A DNA stretch of 64,000 bases from positions 5,000,460 to 5,064,459 of the forward strand of contig NC_087083.1 in the NCBI RefSeq assembly GCF_026151205.1. Reading direction: 5' to 3'. Of the stretch, positions 44,230 to 55,937 are shown piece by piece. Each line of letters opens with the position of its first letter. Position 1 is the stretch's first letter. The position numbers and the translations under genes were made by a program. The stretch is from Bolinopsis microptera (taxonomy: Eukaryota > Ctenophora > Tentaculata > Lobata > Bolinopsidae). The notes beneath the pieces are model-generated. The model ran no database searches, was not told the origin of the DNA, and worked only from the letters and a program-made list of their open reading frames with translations.

Positions 44230-46045
44230 TAAACAAAGCTGGTTTGCCTGCTACAGGATCACACAAAACTCCACCCACCACAGAGGTTTGAAAAAAAACT
44301 TCACCCACCACAGAGTTTAAAAAGCGAGATTTGAAGAATAACTTTTAGAACAGTAGTTCTCACAAAGTTTTTACATGCTGCTCCAATATGGCTGAATGAT
44401 GACCTTGACACTTCCAAAGACTGTTACGTTAAGGTAACACTCACCATCCTCCATCTGACCTCTTCCTATAAGATGGTAACTGTAAAATCTATGACAAAAG
44501 CACTTATAAGTAACCCATTTAAGCAAGGGCTCATCTTGCAGCTGGAAGAGGCAAATGCCCACTAAAAACAACACCTTATTAACGAGATACGTCAGTTTCT
44601 AACGTAGACGGCTGAGTCAAGAGAACTGAAGAGAAGCAAAATAGACCTTCTGACAAATGTCCGAATAAAGAGTATAGTCAGCTACTAAAAGGAAGAAAAT
44701 GCCCACTGTAATATGGACTTTACTTCGAATAAACATACCTAGTTGAACCAAACAATAAATCCGAGTGAGGTAAATACTGATGAAAGGAAGTTCTTCCCTC
44801 CACAACCAGGCAGAAGCACCGACACAAAACTGAATACCCTTTAACATGGCAGCAACATTACTACCGTTGAGGTAAGATTGGCCAGCAACTACCACCCTCT
44901 ATATCCAAATAACCAAGTTTAAGACAACAAAGACCACAGAATCTTCTCTTGTTCGCTGTACAAGCCGTTCCTACATAGCTTAAAAGCCTTGCAAGAACAC
45001 TTCACCAGCAAACAACCATGCTGGTCTATTTTAAGAGGTGGTTATAATGAAGGCGGTATACAACTTGTATCAAATTCCGCCGAATTTGTATTATATAAAC
45101 ATTATAACCTGTGAACCTGGGGTCCTCAGCCAAATAAGTTTTCGCCTAAGATAAAACTTTGGTCAGCGTAATAAGCTCCGATTGAGTTGACACAAAGAAA
45201 AGGGTTGTTTAAAGATGCGAATAAAATAATTTTACAATACAATAGATCGCACGTAATCCGATAAGCAAAATGTTTTACAATACATTTTTTGGAAAATGTT
45301 TTGCAAAGCGTAGACCAATTGTGCATAACTGATAACGTATATTCCAAGTCAGACTTCCAAATTTTGCATTTTGAATTAAAATGAACAGGAATGATACTTG
45401 TATAGATTTTTTGAAGTGGTGCAACTATTATTAAATATCACGCGCCTGGTCTGCAGTTTATTTGTTATTACATATTAACAATTTTAAATGTACAACATAA
45501 AATTACCTCTGGGAAAGATATGTATCATTAATCATGGAATTATTTTGTAAAACGCGCAGTGTTGGTCGGGGTCGCGTATAGTGTTATCAATATAACAAAA
45601 ATAAAAATAAAATGTTGGTAATTATTATTTTTTCTTTTTAAAAAAAAACCATTAGGACTGTGGTTTCAAATTTAAAAAATTTGAGTTATAGACAAAATTC
45701 AATGATGTAAAAATGACATATCTTACTGGGCCGCGCTCAGCCTGTCATTCCGCCTTATCTCTCCCTGCGGTTTCTTTGCGTTCGCGACTATACCCATTTG
45801 TGATTCCACTGTGTGGACGCAGGTATGACAAATCATATATTTTCGTAAAGTACATCCTCTGACTAGGAAATCACAAGTTTAATCAGTTCTGGGGACTGTT
45901 CCTGGACAGAGTTATGACAGTTTAAAGCTTCCGCGCCGCGCAATAGCCCCAAAATGGCTAAAAATGTACACCGTCGTAGAATAACTTTGCGAAGGGAATG
46001 CGCGAGCACGAGAATATGATAGTTAATATTGATTTTCGGCCCCCG
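44230..46045. other. Unassigned stretch
   Basis: Frames of 70-90 codons exist on the minus strand (for example 44895-44617), but I recognise no family and no clear splice context. No TE ends found. Confidence 0.35.
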
Positions 46046-46118
46046 GAACGATAGCTTAGTTGGCTAAGAGGGCGATTGACCGTGCTAGCTGAGGGTTCGA
46101 ATCCCGGTCTGACCTTTA
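46046..46118 (+). pseudogene. tRNA-like sequence (tRNA pseudogene or SINE head)
   Basis: It has a good box A (TAGCTTAGTTGG) and a perfect box B (GGTTCGAATCC) about 45 bases apart, as in a tRNA gene. The acceptor stem pairs in only four of seven positions, the T stem in three of five, and the anticodon stem does not form, so a working tRNA is unlikely. Confidence 0.5.
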
Positions 46119-47690
46119 ATTTAGTTTGAACTGAAATAAGTTGTTTACTATTTTCATCAAAAAGCTTCTCTAGTGTTAAGTTAATATTGATTAGTTTATC
46201 ATATTACAAGTTGTACTATAGGATGAAATGCATAATTAGAAATGGGAAAGCAGCTATACGCAAAGCGTCATTATGCTACAATATTATAGTAATAACATTG
46301 TTTGTCTCAGATTATTTTTAATACAAGAAGCGACCAGCATCGCATCTTCATCGATTAGTTCGGAGTCGTCGCTACATTGATTTTTAATTGATGCTATATA
46401 GCAGATATGAGCAGCTTTAATCAGTCTGATTTGGTAGGTTTTGGGCTGGGCACAGTTTGCTAAGGATTCTGTTTCTATCTGTTGTAAAACTTGATGGTCT
46501 GCTGTGAAAAGAACAAGGCAGAAGGCTCTGGATTGGTCTTTTAAATGCCTTTCTCAACGACAATCCCTCCTTAGCAGTTACTTATATTACAACTTTTTGT
46601 TCGGACTATTGACATGTAGTGTCTGGAGAAGGAGGGCAACAAAGGAGCACTTCTCAGTTGTACAGTGGGCATTTCTAGACGCTGCTATCCATTACCTTCG
46701 ACATCTGAAACAGATTTTAATATAAGCAACCAATTAATAATACGGGTGAGACTTAAGTTTCAGTGAAATTAAATCTGACACTTGTGTGCAGTAATGAGAG
46801 AAAATCCAGTGCATCTCAAACTGCTAAACTTGGCTTACTGTTTGAGAATCGTGACCTGGAATTGTTGAAATTCCAGCCTCCAAGATCAGAGTTGCTTTTA
46901 CGTCCTCTTAAGAGGCTATCGAGATTCCACACTGTGTATGCTCTTTTCTCTGTACTTCCGGGGGTTGTATAAACCTGAGAAATTGAACAGTTCAATACCA
47001 GAGAGAATGCTGAAGACTTTGAAAGTTCTGCCAAAATGTTTATTTTCTATACACAAATCCGAATTTATCTCTTTAGTGGCGATTTTAGACAACATTTACC
47101 TTCTTTCGGACTAAACTTTGAAACTGAATTGAAGTTTAAATGATTGCCTCTAGAATGATATAGACAGCTCAGGAAAAACACCACCAGAAGTTAAGAAATG
47201 GTGGATTTTTAAAGCAATAAGCTTAGATTTTGAACAAAATCATTCGACGCGAAAGCGCGGCTTTACGCGCGCCATTTAGCGCGCGCGAGTTTAATTGTCT
47301 GAAAGGGCTGACATTTCATATTTGACCAACAGAAAGACAATGTGACCGACATGAGATACTAAAACTCTTTCGATAGACTAAAACTCTTCTAGACTGTTCT
47401 TTATGGCGGGAGTTTATGAAATTTCAAGATTAAGGTCAAATCCAGACTATCTTAAGCTTTAGAAAATGTTAATGACGCGTAATGCGTATACAATTTGTAC
47501 GCGTAAAAGGGTGTTGACAACCAATAAATACTGGTGTCGTACACTGTCAGACACCTTACTTCTTGATAATATATGTATAGGTTCAATCTTATCAGCACTG
47601 ATCTGTTGAACATAATCATTCATGACCCGTATCTAGAGACATATCTAGTTACATTTTGATATGGTTGGGATATCAGTTTCACTTTCAATT
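46119..47690. other. Unassigned stretch
   Basis: It contains short open frames (46504-46725 and 46763-46972, plus strand) with somewhat higher GC and a CpG patch at 47245-47290. I recognise no protein family. Confidence 0.35.
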
Positions 47691-47692
47691 TA

Positions 47693-48082
47693 TTAAAACC
47701 CACCTGAGTTGTAGAACAAGAAAGTGTAGAGGAAATCTTTTAGCTTGCTGTTTTTAAATGGAGGATATCTGACGTCGTTAGCGAACTCCATACCAGCGTT
47801 CCGGCAGTGCACAGATTTGTAGTTTGTGAAGCGTCCTGGAGGCCAAGTGTTTAGACTTGATTGTGAGGTGAACAGTGATTGTGTGGATGAAAGGAGATGT
47901 TTGAAATAATATTTCACATTAATTTGTCTATTTCGATTACATTAGTCCAAATACCATGGCAAAGTATGCTGGTTAAATTCTTGGACCGATGCCAGGACTC
48001 ACCGTCTTTATTTTGGAAGGAGACATCCACTCCTCCAGGTTTCTGATGGTGTGGCCTATTTCATGGTCTGTGAAACGAATAT
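47693..48082 (-). pseudogene. ALDH3-type aldehyde dehydrogenase remnant: first and last pieces, catalytic middle absent
   Basis: The segment 48082-48003 (acceptor TTCACAG, donor GTGAG) encodes HEIGHTIRNLEEWMSPSKIK, which resembles the N-terminal helix of class 3 ALDHs. The segment 47835-47693 (acceptor CCTCCAG, stop TAA) encodes GRFTNYKSVHCRNAGMEF followed by NDVRYPPFKNSKL, the C-terminal signature. Only about 170 bases lie between them, and the splice phases (0 out, 1 in) do not match, so they cannot be joined directly. The cofactor-binding domain and catalytic cysteine are missing. Either this is a decayed, internally deleted gene, or the assembly has lost sequence here. Confidence 0.5.
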
Positions 48083-48519
48083 CTGTGAAGTATAGTTCTT
48101 ATTCTGGCTTCCTCATATCCTTAACCACTGCTTCCGCATCTAGTCAGTCCTGAGGATATTACTGGATAATGATCAAGTTTAGGAATAATTATTACTGTTC
48201 TGTAATCTGTTCACTGATCACTATTTTTATGATATAAATTAAAGTTGAATCAAGATCTTAGATGGTTGGTCTATGCATTCCTCTCTTATAATTGTATATT
48301 AATGTTAACTATGATCTCGCATTTATCAATTATCAGTATCACTAAGGTTACTGAAAAGGGGATAAGCACCTCAGGCTATCCCAACAATTGCGGGAGAGTA
48401 TTCAGTACCCCATCATTATATCGCTAATTTCTTCGGTATTGCGTGATTTTCAATCAGGTGCACTGAATAGTGAATATCGACTTTATCTTTTTCAGTTTTT
48501 GAGCAATCATCCTGAAACT

Positions 48520-49195
48520 TTGCTCACGATTCAACAACTTTTGCTTTAGCTCCCGAACCAATCTCAACTGAAAATACATACATTACACAGATCTTAATAA
48601 TTTCGGGTACATAGATTAAATGTTACAGACTTTTCTGATCATAGCGGAAATGTGACACAGATTTGAATAATTTCGGGACAAAAATGAAATGTAACAAACC
48701 TTCTGATCATGGTGGAAAATGGAAATGTGAGAGACACAATAGTATACAGTACGCTGCAAGTTCTGTGAATAGGGATTATATTAGGGTTTCTCACGATTCA
48801 ACAACTTTTGCTTTAGCTCCCGAACCAATCTCAACTGAAAATACATACATTACACAGATCTTAATAATTTCGGTACATAGATTAAATGTTACAGACTTTT
48901 CTGATCATAGCGGAAATGTGACACAGATTTGAATAATTTCGGGACAAAAATGAAATGTAACAAACCTTCTGATCATGGTGGAAAATGGAAATGTGAGAGA
49001 CACGATAGTATACAGTACGCTGCAAGTTCTGTGAATAGGGATTATATTAGGGTTTCTCACGATTCAACAACTTTTGCTTTAGCTCCCGAACCAATCTCAA
49101 CTGAAAATACATACATTACACAGATCTTAATAATTTCGGTACATAGATTAAATGTTACAGACTTTTCTGATCATAGTGGAAATGTCAGAGACACC
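48520..49195. repeat. 266-bp tandem repeat, about 2.5 copies
   Basis: Nearly identical 89-codon frames start at 48663 and 48929, 266 bases apart, and the flanking sequence continues the period at both ends (TTAATAATTTCGG, CTGATCATAGYGGAAATG). The open frames are by-products of the duplication. Confidence 0.92.
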
Positions 49196-49359
49196 TCAGT
49201 TTAGTATAATGTACGATACAAAAATGGTAATTATTTACTACTGCACTGAACCATCAAACAAAATAATGTTAATACAAAAAATTTCAAATCAAATAATGAA
49301 ATCACAGTACGTACCTATGAATAAATTTAATGCTGTGAATCCAAGAATAGAGTGAATAT

Positions 49360-50400
49360 ATTAAATAAGAGCTCCAGCTCTAAATTCTAATCCTCTCATA
49401 TATACAGAAACAGTTTAAGAGAAATTGTACGATTATTTGTATAAGCTATTAGCTAGTACAATTTACGAAGCAGGCATTTACATCTTCAATAAATAAAGCC
49501 CCCCACGGCCAGACCCACTGCTTAAGTATAGATAATTAAGTGGTACCGTTTGCTTATGTTAACTAATCATTTTAAATAACAATTTAACTGATCATATTTA
49601 ACATAATTGCCCGCCGAAAACCACGTGGAGGTGATACCTTTTTCAGCTTTTTATGACCTTAAAACATTGAAAGTGTTCTTATATGTGAAAGATCATTATG
49701 TAAGAGCTATGTTAGCTATATAATAGCTAATAAGGTAAGACTGAATCAAATTAGAGTGTCAATGTTTTAAGATCAAAATTATTTGAATAAATTGACAGAA
49801 TAAATTAGGGTTAAGTCATGTCCCATATACTTGGGCTAACTGTGTGTCATGTTCAATGTTTAAAGTAGTATAAAATTTGAACATAAAGCGGTAAAACAGT
49901 AACTTGAATTGTGATTATCGTAAATTTATCTTATTAACATTATACATATAAAATGACTTGAATCATTTAATTAAAAGTAGTTCAATTTACATTAAATATT
50001 CACGTATGACTTGGTATTACACAAATACTGAAAAACAAAAGTTATGAAATAGTCAACACTAGACTAGTCTGGGGATCTCTATTCTAAATCTAACTAAATT
50101 CATTGACAAGCTGATGACAATCAAAATTTGTGGAATCAACAGTGGATACTATATATTATATAAGCTATACTGGGCTAAATGGGACCTGAAGGGTCTTGAA
50201 TTATCTTGAAACTGACTTTGTACTTATAGATATCACTCCCTTTTATTAGAAACAACTATAGTTGTTAAATACTAGACCCCTTAACCTTAGCCTAGATCCC
50301 CAGACTAATAGAGGAACTTGAAGTTCGCATATACTTACGCTGGTAGCTCTTAAAAATGAATCGAGCTCATAATCCTCGACTAGCCTGATCACAAATCATT
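49360..50400. other. Intergenic AT-rich stretch
   Basis: No recognised exon, RNA gene or transposon terminus. Confidence 0.5.
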
Positions 50401-50402
50401 TA

Positions 50403-50915
50403 CCTTACAAGACATATTTATGGCGGCCTTATTTGCGACGACCGAAATTTTGGCGGTCCGAAAATATGGCGAAATTGAACAAAAACCGTCAAATTTCGGA
50501 CGTCACAGAAAATAAGGGTATTTTTCATCATTTTTTGTGACAGTAAGCAGTAAGGAAATTTCTGAAATTCGGTAAAATCATGTTCAAACTTAGTCTGTAT
50601 TAAGACTGTAAGACTTTCATGTTAGTACAATGTACATACATGTATTTTAATGCAAATTTAAACTGTATTGCTTGACATTCAATTCGTCATTGGTGTGGTG
50701 ATAATTTGTCCCAAGATGCCAGAATTTATTTATTTATTTTACTTGATATTACTTTTTAGAAACAAAATAAAGCAGTGAAGGCACAGTCATTGAAATAAGC
50801 TAAAAGATAATGCGACGGATTCTATTACGACGACCGAAATTTTGGCGGTCCGAAAATATGGAGAAATTTTCGGAAAACCGCCACATTTCGTACGTTATAA
50901 ATATGTCTTGTAAGG
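50403..50915. mobile_element. TA-flanked MITE with CCTTACAAGACATATTTA ends
   Basis: Exact inverted ends CCTTACAAGACATATTTA and TAAATATGTCTTGTAAGG after the spacer, both flanked by TA. Subterminal ACGACCGAAATTTTGGCGGT is present at both ends in direct orientation. It shares its termini with the 20958-22832 element. Non-coding. Confidence 0.85.
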
Positions 50916-51424
50916 TAGAATGAAATGTGCAAATACATTTTTAAACATACAACTAGGAGGCCAACTTATGAGCGACTAAAATCTAAGAGGTATTCAGATA
51001 AATATGTGCACTTCAAGTGATATATAATATATAAAACAACAACAATTTTACTATAATAGTATTATATTATAATATCTGCAGGGCAACCTACACCTTCCCT
51101 GGATTTAATATGATGTCTAGCACCTTATTCCTCAACAGGGCCATTGTATAATCTCCCTGCATTAGAGCTTTGAATAAATTAATTGTAAAAATATGATATA
51201 ATATAACTATGATTTAATATTGAAAAATGTCAATAAAATAAAAAACCAAATAACTGTAATAATTGAACAAGCAAAATGACTTAAGTACTACTTATACTTA
51301 GTCAATAAAAATGTCAATAAAATACAAAACCAAATAACTGTAATAAATTGACAAGCAAAATGACTTAAACACTACTTAATACTAAACACTGACCACTTAA
51401 CTTGAATAATACCTGAAATAATCA

Positions 51425-54400
51425 TTAAAACAGACCTTCGTCAAATTCAGTTAACATATATCCATGCGCGTTTGATTCTAGGTAAAGACTTTGGAGCGTG
51501 TATCTACATGCAAGCATGCGCTTCTGCAAAATTACCAACTGTTCTTGAGAATGGGAATTTATACATGATCCAAGTCTACTAGGATCTATGTCTGATTCTT
51601 CTTCATACAAAGTCAAATCGTTTTGGTCTACTTCTAAACTAAGGGTTTGAATTTTGTCTTGGAGTTCAGTAACAAAGTCATTTAACTTATGGATATGTTG
51701 TCGAACATGCGTAATGTAATTTTTCTGTGCCTCATAATATGGTGCCATATCTTTCAATAGGGCAGGTGGATACTGTTTTTGTATACTGACCAATGACCCG
51801 ACAACCATATCGAATATTATCAAGTCTTTGTCAACGTCGTTGTATATTTTGGCTAGACATCTAACTTGAAAGCTATTTTTCAATCGCTTATAATCCTTAT
51901 GATCTATTGCAGGCAATTTTTCAAGAAGTCTTTTAAAAGTTTGGGGCAACTGGATTTGAGCATCATTGATAGTTTCTATCGAAGTTTCAGATAGAATCTG
52001 GTTGGATATATTGATATTAGTACTCTGATCATGACACACAAGGTGTTTTCCTGAAACTAACTCAACCAAATTTTTGTAAACAAGCCTATCATCTTGACTT
52101 TCAATTTTGAATTTTATGTTGTTGTATATGGCCTCTTTTGTTTCGAGAATTTTTGAGATACTGGAAACTTTGATGTTGTTGATACCAAAGGGAGGAAAAA
52201 ATTTACCTTCACAGACTGAACAATCATCTGCAGCGCATCCACAAGACTTATAACTGAACACAAAAAAATCCTTTTGTGCAGTAGATACATATCTGTCATC
52301 ACCATTGCAGACTAAAAATGGAGAGAGCCTTTGTAAGAGGAAAGGAAAATCTTCGCACTGTTCAATGAACTTTTTAGAATATGAAATTTCTGGGCGCGGA
52401 GAATTTTTCAGAAAATTTGTCATCTTTTTCGAGTACCCACTGCTCATATTACTGAAGTGAGTTCCATGATAGTGCCTAGTTGCCTCTAACCGCCTCATGA
52501 CATGCAATAATAGCTGAGGTTTTGAGTGCTGTTGGTTCGTAAAATTTCTAACAATGTTTTTTAACTGCCGAAACATGTCTTCGTGACGGCCTGCGTTGAA
52601 GCTGATAGAATTTTGAAGCTCAAATGCAATAGGCAGGTAGTAGATTACATTCACACAGTAAGTGGACCTAATGATTGTTTCTTTACTAAATCTTGGAAGA
52701 ACATTTTCAAGACTTTGTAGAAAGTAAAAAAGCAAAAAGGTCAAGTTATGCAGCCTTACAGCTTCGTAAGAATTCCTTTTAGACTCATGCTTATAGCCGT
52801 AAAGTTGAAGTTCGCACAATACCCGATAGTAACCAACAACAGTACATTTCAGACATTTCTCAATTATGGATATAGTGAATAGATGGCCACATTTATGACA
52901 TTGGTCAATCAGTCCAGAGGGGAAATATTTCTCTTCAAGATCTTTACATATATCAACTAAAGCTTTTGCCAATGATTCAGCAGATTGTTTATCTTTAAGC
53001 AAATAAAGCTCATCTCCTGTTTTGTGTACTATAGCATGGATTGCTTTAAGGGTACTATAATCATTATCATTAAGGTGAATAGAGCCAGGAATGTACTCCA
53101 AAGATTTTTTGAGGAGACCTTTCAGATCATGTAAAACCTCTAGTGGAAGTACTGACCACTTGTGTAGGTTAAGGAGGGATAGATCAGTATAAGGATGATT
53201 TGATAACATGGCTGGCATACTTTTAATACCACAAAGAAATTGTACGTGTTTTTCCCTAGCATCCGCTGCATCGACAAAGGGTATTTTTGCCTTTTCGCAA
53301 TACAATCTAGAATTAATTTCCTGAAGATTTACATTAAGGTTATCTCCAGGTTTATCAAAGAAGTTTCCTTTGCTTGCAATTAGACGCTTGTCACTAACTG
53401 ACAAGTGATCATAGGTCAACAAGTCTTTGTATGAAGCGTATTGCGAAATATCCATAGGTAGGGAGCACAGGCGGTATGGTCCGCTCTTATTTTGGCCATT
53501 TTCACTACATCTAACAGGGTTGTCCCCAAAGGAAATTGTGAAAATATCGTTGAAACTTATACCATTTACTGATTTTGGAGTAGATAATGTAAGGATATCA
53601 TTCAGGCGCATTTTATCGAATTTTCGCTCCGCCTCAGTGGTTGATTTCGACAAACCAAGCACATAAATTTGTGGAGTCTCAATTTCTTTTTGCATATCGT
53701 CCTTGTCCATGCCAGGAGGGCACACATATGTTGCGATATTGTAAATTATTTGAAACGTGAATTGAACATGTGATCGATTCGCTATGGTTGCATGGTCATA
53801 CCATATCCCAATCTCTCGGGTTGTTTCGTATTTTCTTACCAATTTTTGCAACTCTCCTTTTTCTAAGTTTTGATGACAGCTGTTTAATATTCCATACTCT
53901 TTAAACATTTTCAATATTGTTGCCTTGGTCAGAGTGCTGTAGTAGGAGGGTTCTTTAGCGCGAAGGTATTTTTCATGTTTATGAAGAGTAAACTCGCGTA
54001 ACTCGTCGAAAGTCACTTTGCGTAATTCTAAGTTGATTTCAATTTTTTCACCAGTTACGTGATGGGTGGCAGTGATTGTTTCTGCCGATTGTGACTGACC
54101 TATCAAAATTATCTTATCTTTGACAAGGCGATTCATCTCAGCTATTGCAGACTTTTTGTTAGGAAACCGTGGAAATTTATATTTGCCAATCAGTTCGAAT
54201 TGCTCTAGTTTGGCGCGTCGCCGGAATCCAATTTCAAAAGCACTGAACAACGTACTAAAACGATCTTGATCCCCATTTTCAAGCTTTTTTATATGATGCA
54301 TCACTATTGTTTGGGCATAGATGCCTGGCCGAGACGTGCCCCCACGAGATCCTATGATCTGATACTTTTCACCTAATGCCTGAAAGAAAGTTTTCTGCTC

Positions 54401-55483
54401 AGTACCAAATTCTTTGATATGTTTTTCATAATCTAACAATAGAAGGTTAAAATCGAGTTCAGGAATGGATGACTGTATGTTCTTCATCTGTACATTAGGA
54501 TGCAATGCAATAATTTCATCAACTGTTTTGTGTACTTTTTTCGGTTTGCAATATAACTTTCGGTCCAAAGATACTATTTGGTTATTGGGAATGGCTGTCG
54601 CAAAGTATAGAAGCGCTGACTGTTCGTTAAGGTTTTTCTGAAAGATTTCTAAGTTTTCGGCTACTTGATCTGGAAGATTTTCAGTGACTAAACTGAACTC
54701 ATCGAATGCGGTATTGTTTAAATTTGATAACAAAGTATGCACTTCTAGTGAGCTTTGACCGGATTTTAATCTAGATTCGTACAATTTAGTTACAATAGAT
54801 TTTAACTCTGTGTCAGTTATAGGATCATCATTTTGAATGCAAATTTTGCAAGCAGCGTCTTTAACAAATTCTTTCATAGAGAGATGCTGTTCGGAAGAGC
54901 TCTCGAGGGTATTTTTTGCGAAGGACCTGAATTCTTCATCAAGGCTACTTAACTTTATTCGCATTCGTGCAAAAAACTTTTTACAAGATGGTCCCTTGTA
55001 GTAGCCTAAGAATTTTGGCATTCTATCTAAAACTGAAGATTTTGTATTTTCAAGATGAGCAGACTCCTTAAACAAATAACCTATAGCACATATGCAGTTA
55101 GGCAATTCGTTTATACTTTCAAGTTTTGTTAGACATTTTTTAAGTAACTCGTTCTCTGTCAGTGGAGCATCAAATATATTTAATCGCTCTCTAACATCAG
55201 AAACCATGGCCGTTACTGGAGTAACGACGGAAGAACTTGAAGGTAGAGAGGATCTTTTGGAATCAGGGGTGAAAATTTTTGGAGTTCTCCCAGGTACAAA
55301 ATCACAATCAACAGCCATCGAAGAACTAGAAGAAGTCTTAGGAGTTTTACATGCGACTGGAGTGTAATTTAAATTACGAATGTTGATTGTACCTTTAACT
55401 TTTCTTACCTTAGGAGTTGTTTGAACATCCAAATTGGATTCACTGATCCTACGTTTGTTTTCGTTGATTGGAGTTGTATCCAT
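51425..55483 (-). CDS. 1352-residue intronless ORF, probably a DDE-type transposase or its derivative
   Basis: A single long frame with ATG at 55483-55481. Residues 1-100 are Ser/Thr/Pro-rich and basic (ETTP/KTPKTSSSSS style). A central region contains IWYDHATIANRSHVQFTF (Asp563), then SVLPLEVLHDLKG (Asp786), a zinc-ribbon-like CHKC...CLKC (862-880) and NAGRHEDMFRQLK (Glu968). The order D, D, C-x2-C pair, E resembles a large group of uncharacterised cnidarian-type proteins I remember with DHS/LHDLKG/EE-F motifs, which look like DDE transposases. A further Cys cluster, SCGCAADDCSVC, lies near residue 1130. No introns, no flanking inverted repeats found, and no stops, so it is either a young TE or a domesticated gene. 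The catalytic assignment is inference. Confidence 0.55.
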   Translation of the reverse strand: MDTTPINENKRRISESNLDVQTTPKVRKVKGTINIRNLNYTPVACKTPKTSSSSSMAVDCDFVPGRTPKIFTPDSKRSSLPSSSSVVTPVTAMVSDVRERLNIFDAPLTENELLKKCLTKLESINELPNCICAIGYLFKESAHLENTKSSVLDRMPKFLGYYKGPSCKKFFARMRIKLSSLDEEFRSFAKNTLESSSEQHLSMKEFVKDAACKICIQNDDPITDTELKSIVTKLYESRLKSGQSSLEVHTLLSNLNNTAFDEFSLVTENLPDQVAENLEIFQKNLNEQSALLYFATAIPNNQIVSLDRKLYCKPKKVHKTVDEIIALHPNVQMKNIQSSIPELDFNLLLLDYEKHIKEFGTEQKTFFQALGEKYQIIGSRGGTSRPGIYAQTIVMHHIKKLENGDQDRFSTLFSAFEIGFRRRAKLEQFELIGKYKFPRFPNKKSAIAEMNRLVKDKIILIGQSQSAETITATHHVTGEKIEINLELRKVTFDELREFTLHKHEKYLRAKEPSYYSTLTKATILKMFKEYGILNSCHQNLEKGELQKLVRKYETTREIGIWYDHATIANRSHVQFTFQIIYNIATYVCPPGMDKDDMQKEIETPQIYVLGLSKSTTEAERKFDKMRLNDILTLSTPKSVNGISFNDIFTISFGDNPVRCSENGQNKSGPYRLCSLPMDISQYASYKDLLTYDHLSVSDKRLIASKGNFFDKPGDNLNVNLQEINSRLYCEKAKIPFVDAADAREKHVQFLCGIKSMPAMLSNHPYTDLSLLNLHKWSVLPLEVLHDLKGLLKKSLEYIPGSIHLNDNDYSTLKAIHAIVHKTGDELYLLKDKQSAESLAKALVDICKDLEEKYFPSGLIDQCHKCGHLFTISIIEKCLKCTVVGYYRVLCELQLYGYKHESKRNSYEAVRLHNLTFLLFYFLQSLENVLPRFSKETIIRSTYCVNVIYYLPIAFELQNSISFNAGRHEDMFRQLKNIVRNFTNQQHSKPQLLLHVMRRLEATRHYHGTHFSNMSSGYSKKMTNFLKNSPRPEISYSKKFIEQCEDFPFLLQRLSPFLVCNGDDRYVSTAQKDFFVFSYKSCGCAADDCSVCEGKFFPPFGINNIKVSSISKILETKEAIYNNIKFKIESQDDRLVYKNLVELVSGKHLVCHDQSTNINISNQILSETSIETINDAQIQLPQTFKRLLEKLPAIDHKDYKRLKNSFQVRCLAKIYNDVDKDLIIFDMVVGSLVSIQKQYPPALLKDMAPYYEAQKNYITHVRQHIHKLNDFVTELQDKIQTLSLEVDQNDLTLYEEESDIDPSRLGSCINSHSQEQLVILQKRMLACRYTLQSLYLESNAHGYMLTEFDEGLF

Positions 55484-55794
55484 GACTATGTTAAAAACGA
55501 AATTTGACGAAACCTGATCGATTTAAAAGCATTTAAATATAAAGTAAACAATAACATCAACGATTAATACATTGCTACTTATTTCGTTATTTCAGCCTTG
55601 GAACAATTTTTATAAGTAGTAGAATTGTAAATTGCAATCGATCGAGAGACAGTTCATGATGAGCAAACGAAATATTTAGCAAAGACAGCTTCATAATTGA
55701 TTTTTTACACCTGAAAATAAATTGCTTGCGGAGTGTCTATATGAGAATTTCGCACTCTGTGTCGAATTCGCTCAATTTGATATTGCGCGCTGAT

Positions 55795-55850
55795 ATATGA
55801 TAATCGAAATCGCTAATATCGCCAGCACAGGCCTGAGGCCCTGTGCAAAA
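55795..55850. repeat. Hairpin GCACAGG/CCTGTGC
   Basis: GCACAGGCCTGAGGCCCTGTGC folds as a 7-bp stem with a short loop, about 340 bases upstream of the 1352-residue ORF. Significance unknown. Confidence 0.4.
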
Positions 55851-55937
55851 TAAAATTTAAAATCATTTTTAATCATTTTTATGTAAACTTTTTCAAATAA
55901 ACTTCACCACAAATTTACTCAGCACCCAAATTCATTT

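Noticed and set aside
46046..46118. Functional tRNA gene
   Set aside because: Anticodon, T and acceptor stems do not pair well enough.
48663..49204. Two paralogous 90-residue proteins
   Set aside because: Artefact of the 266-bp tandem duplication; no coding bias or family.
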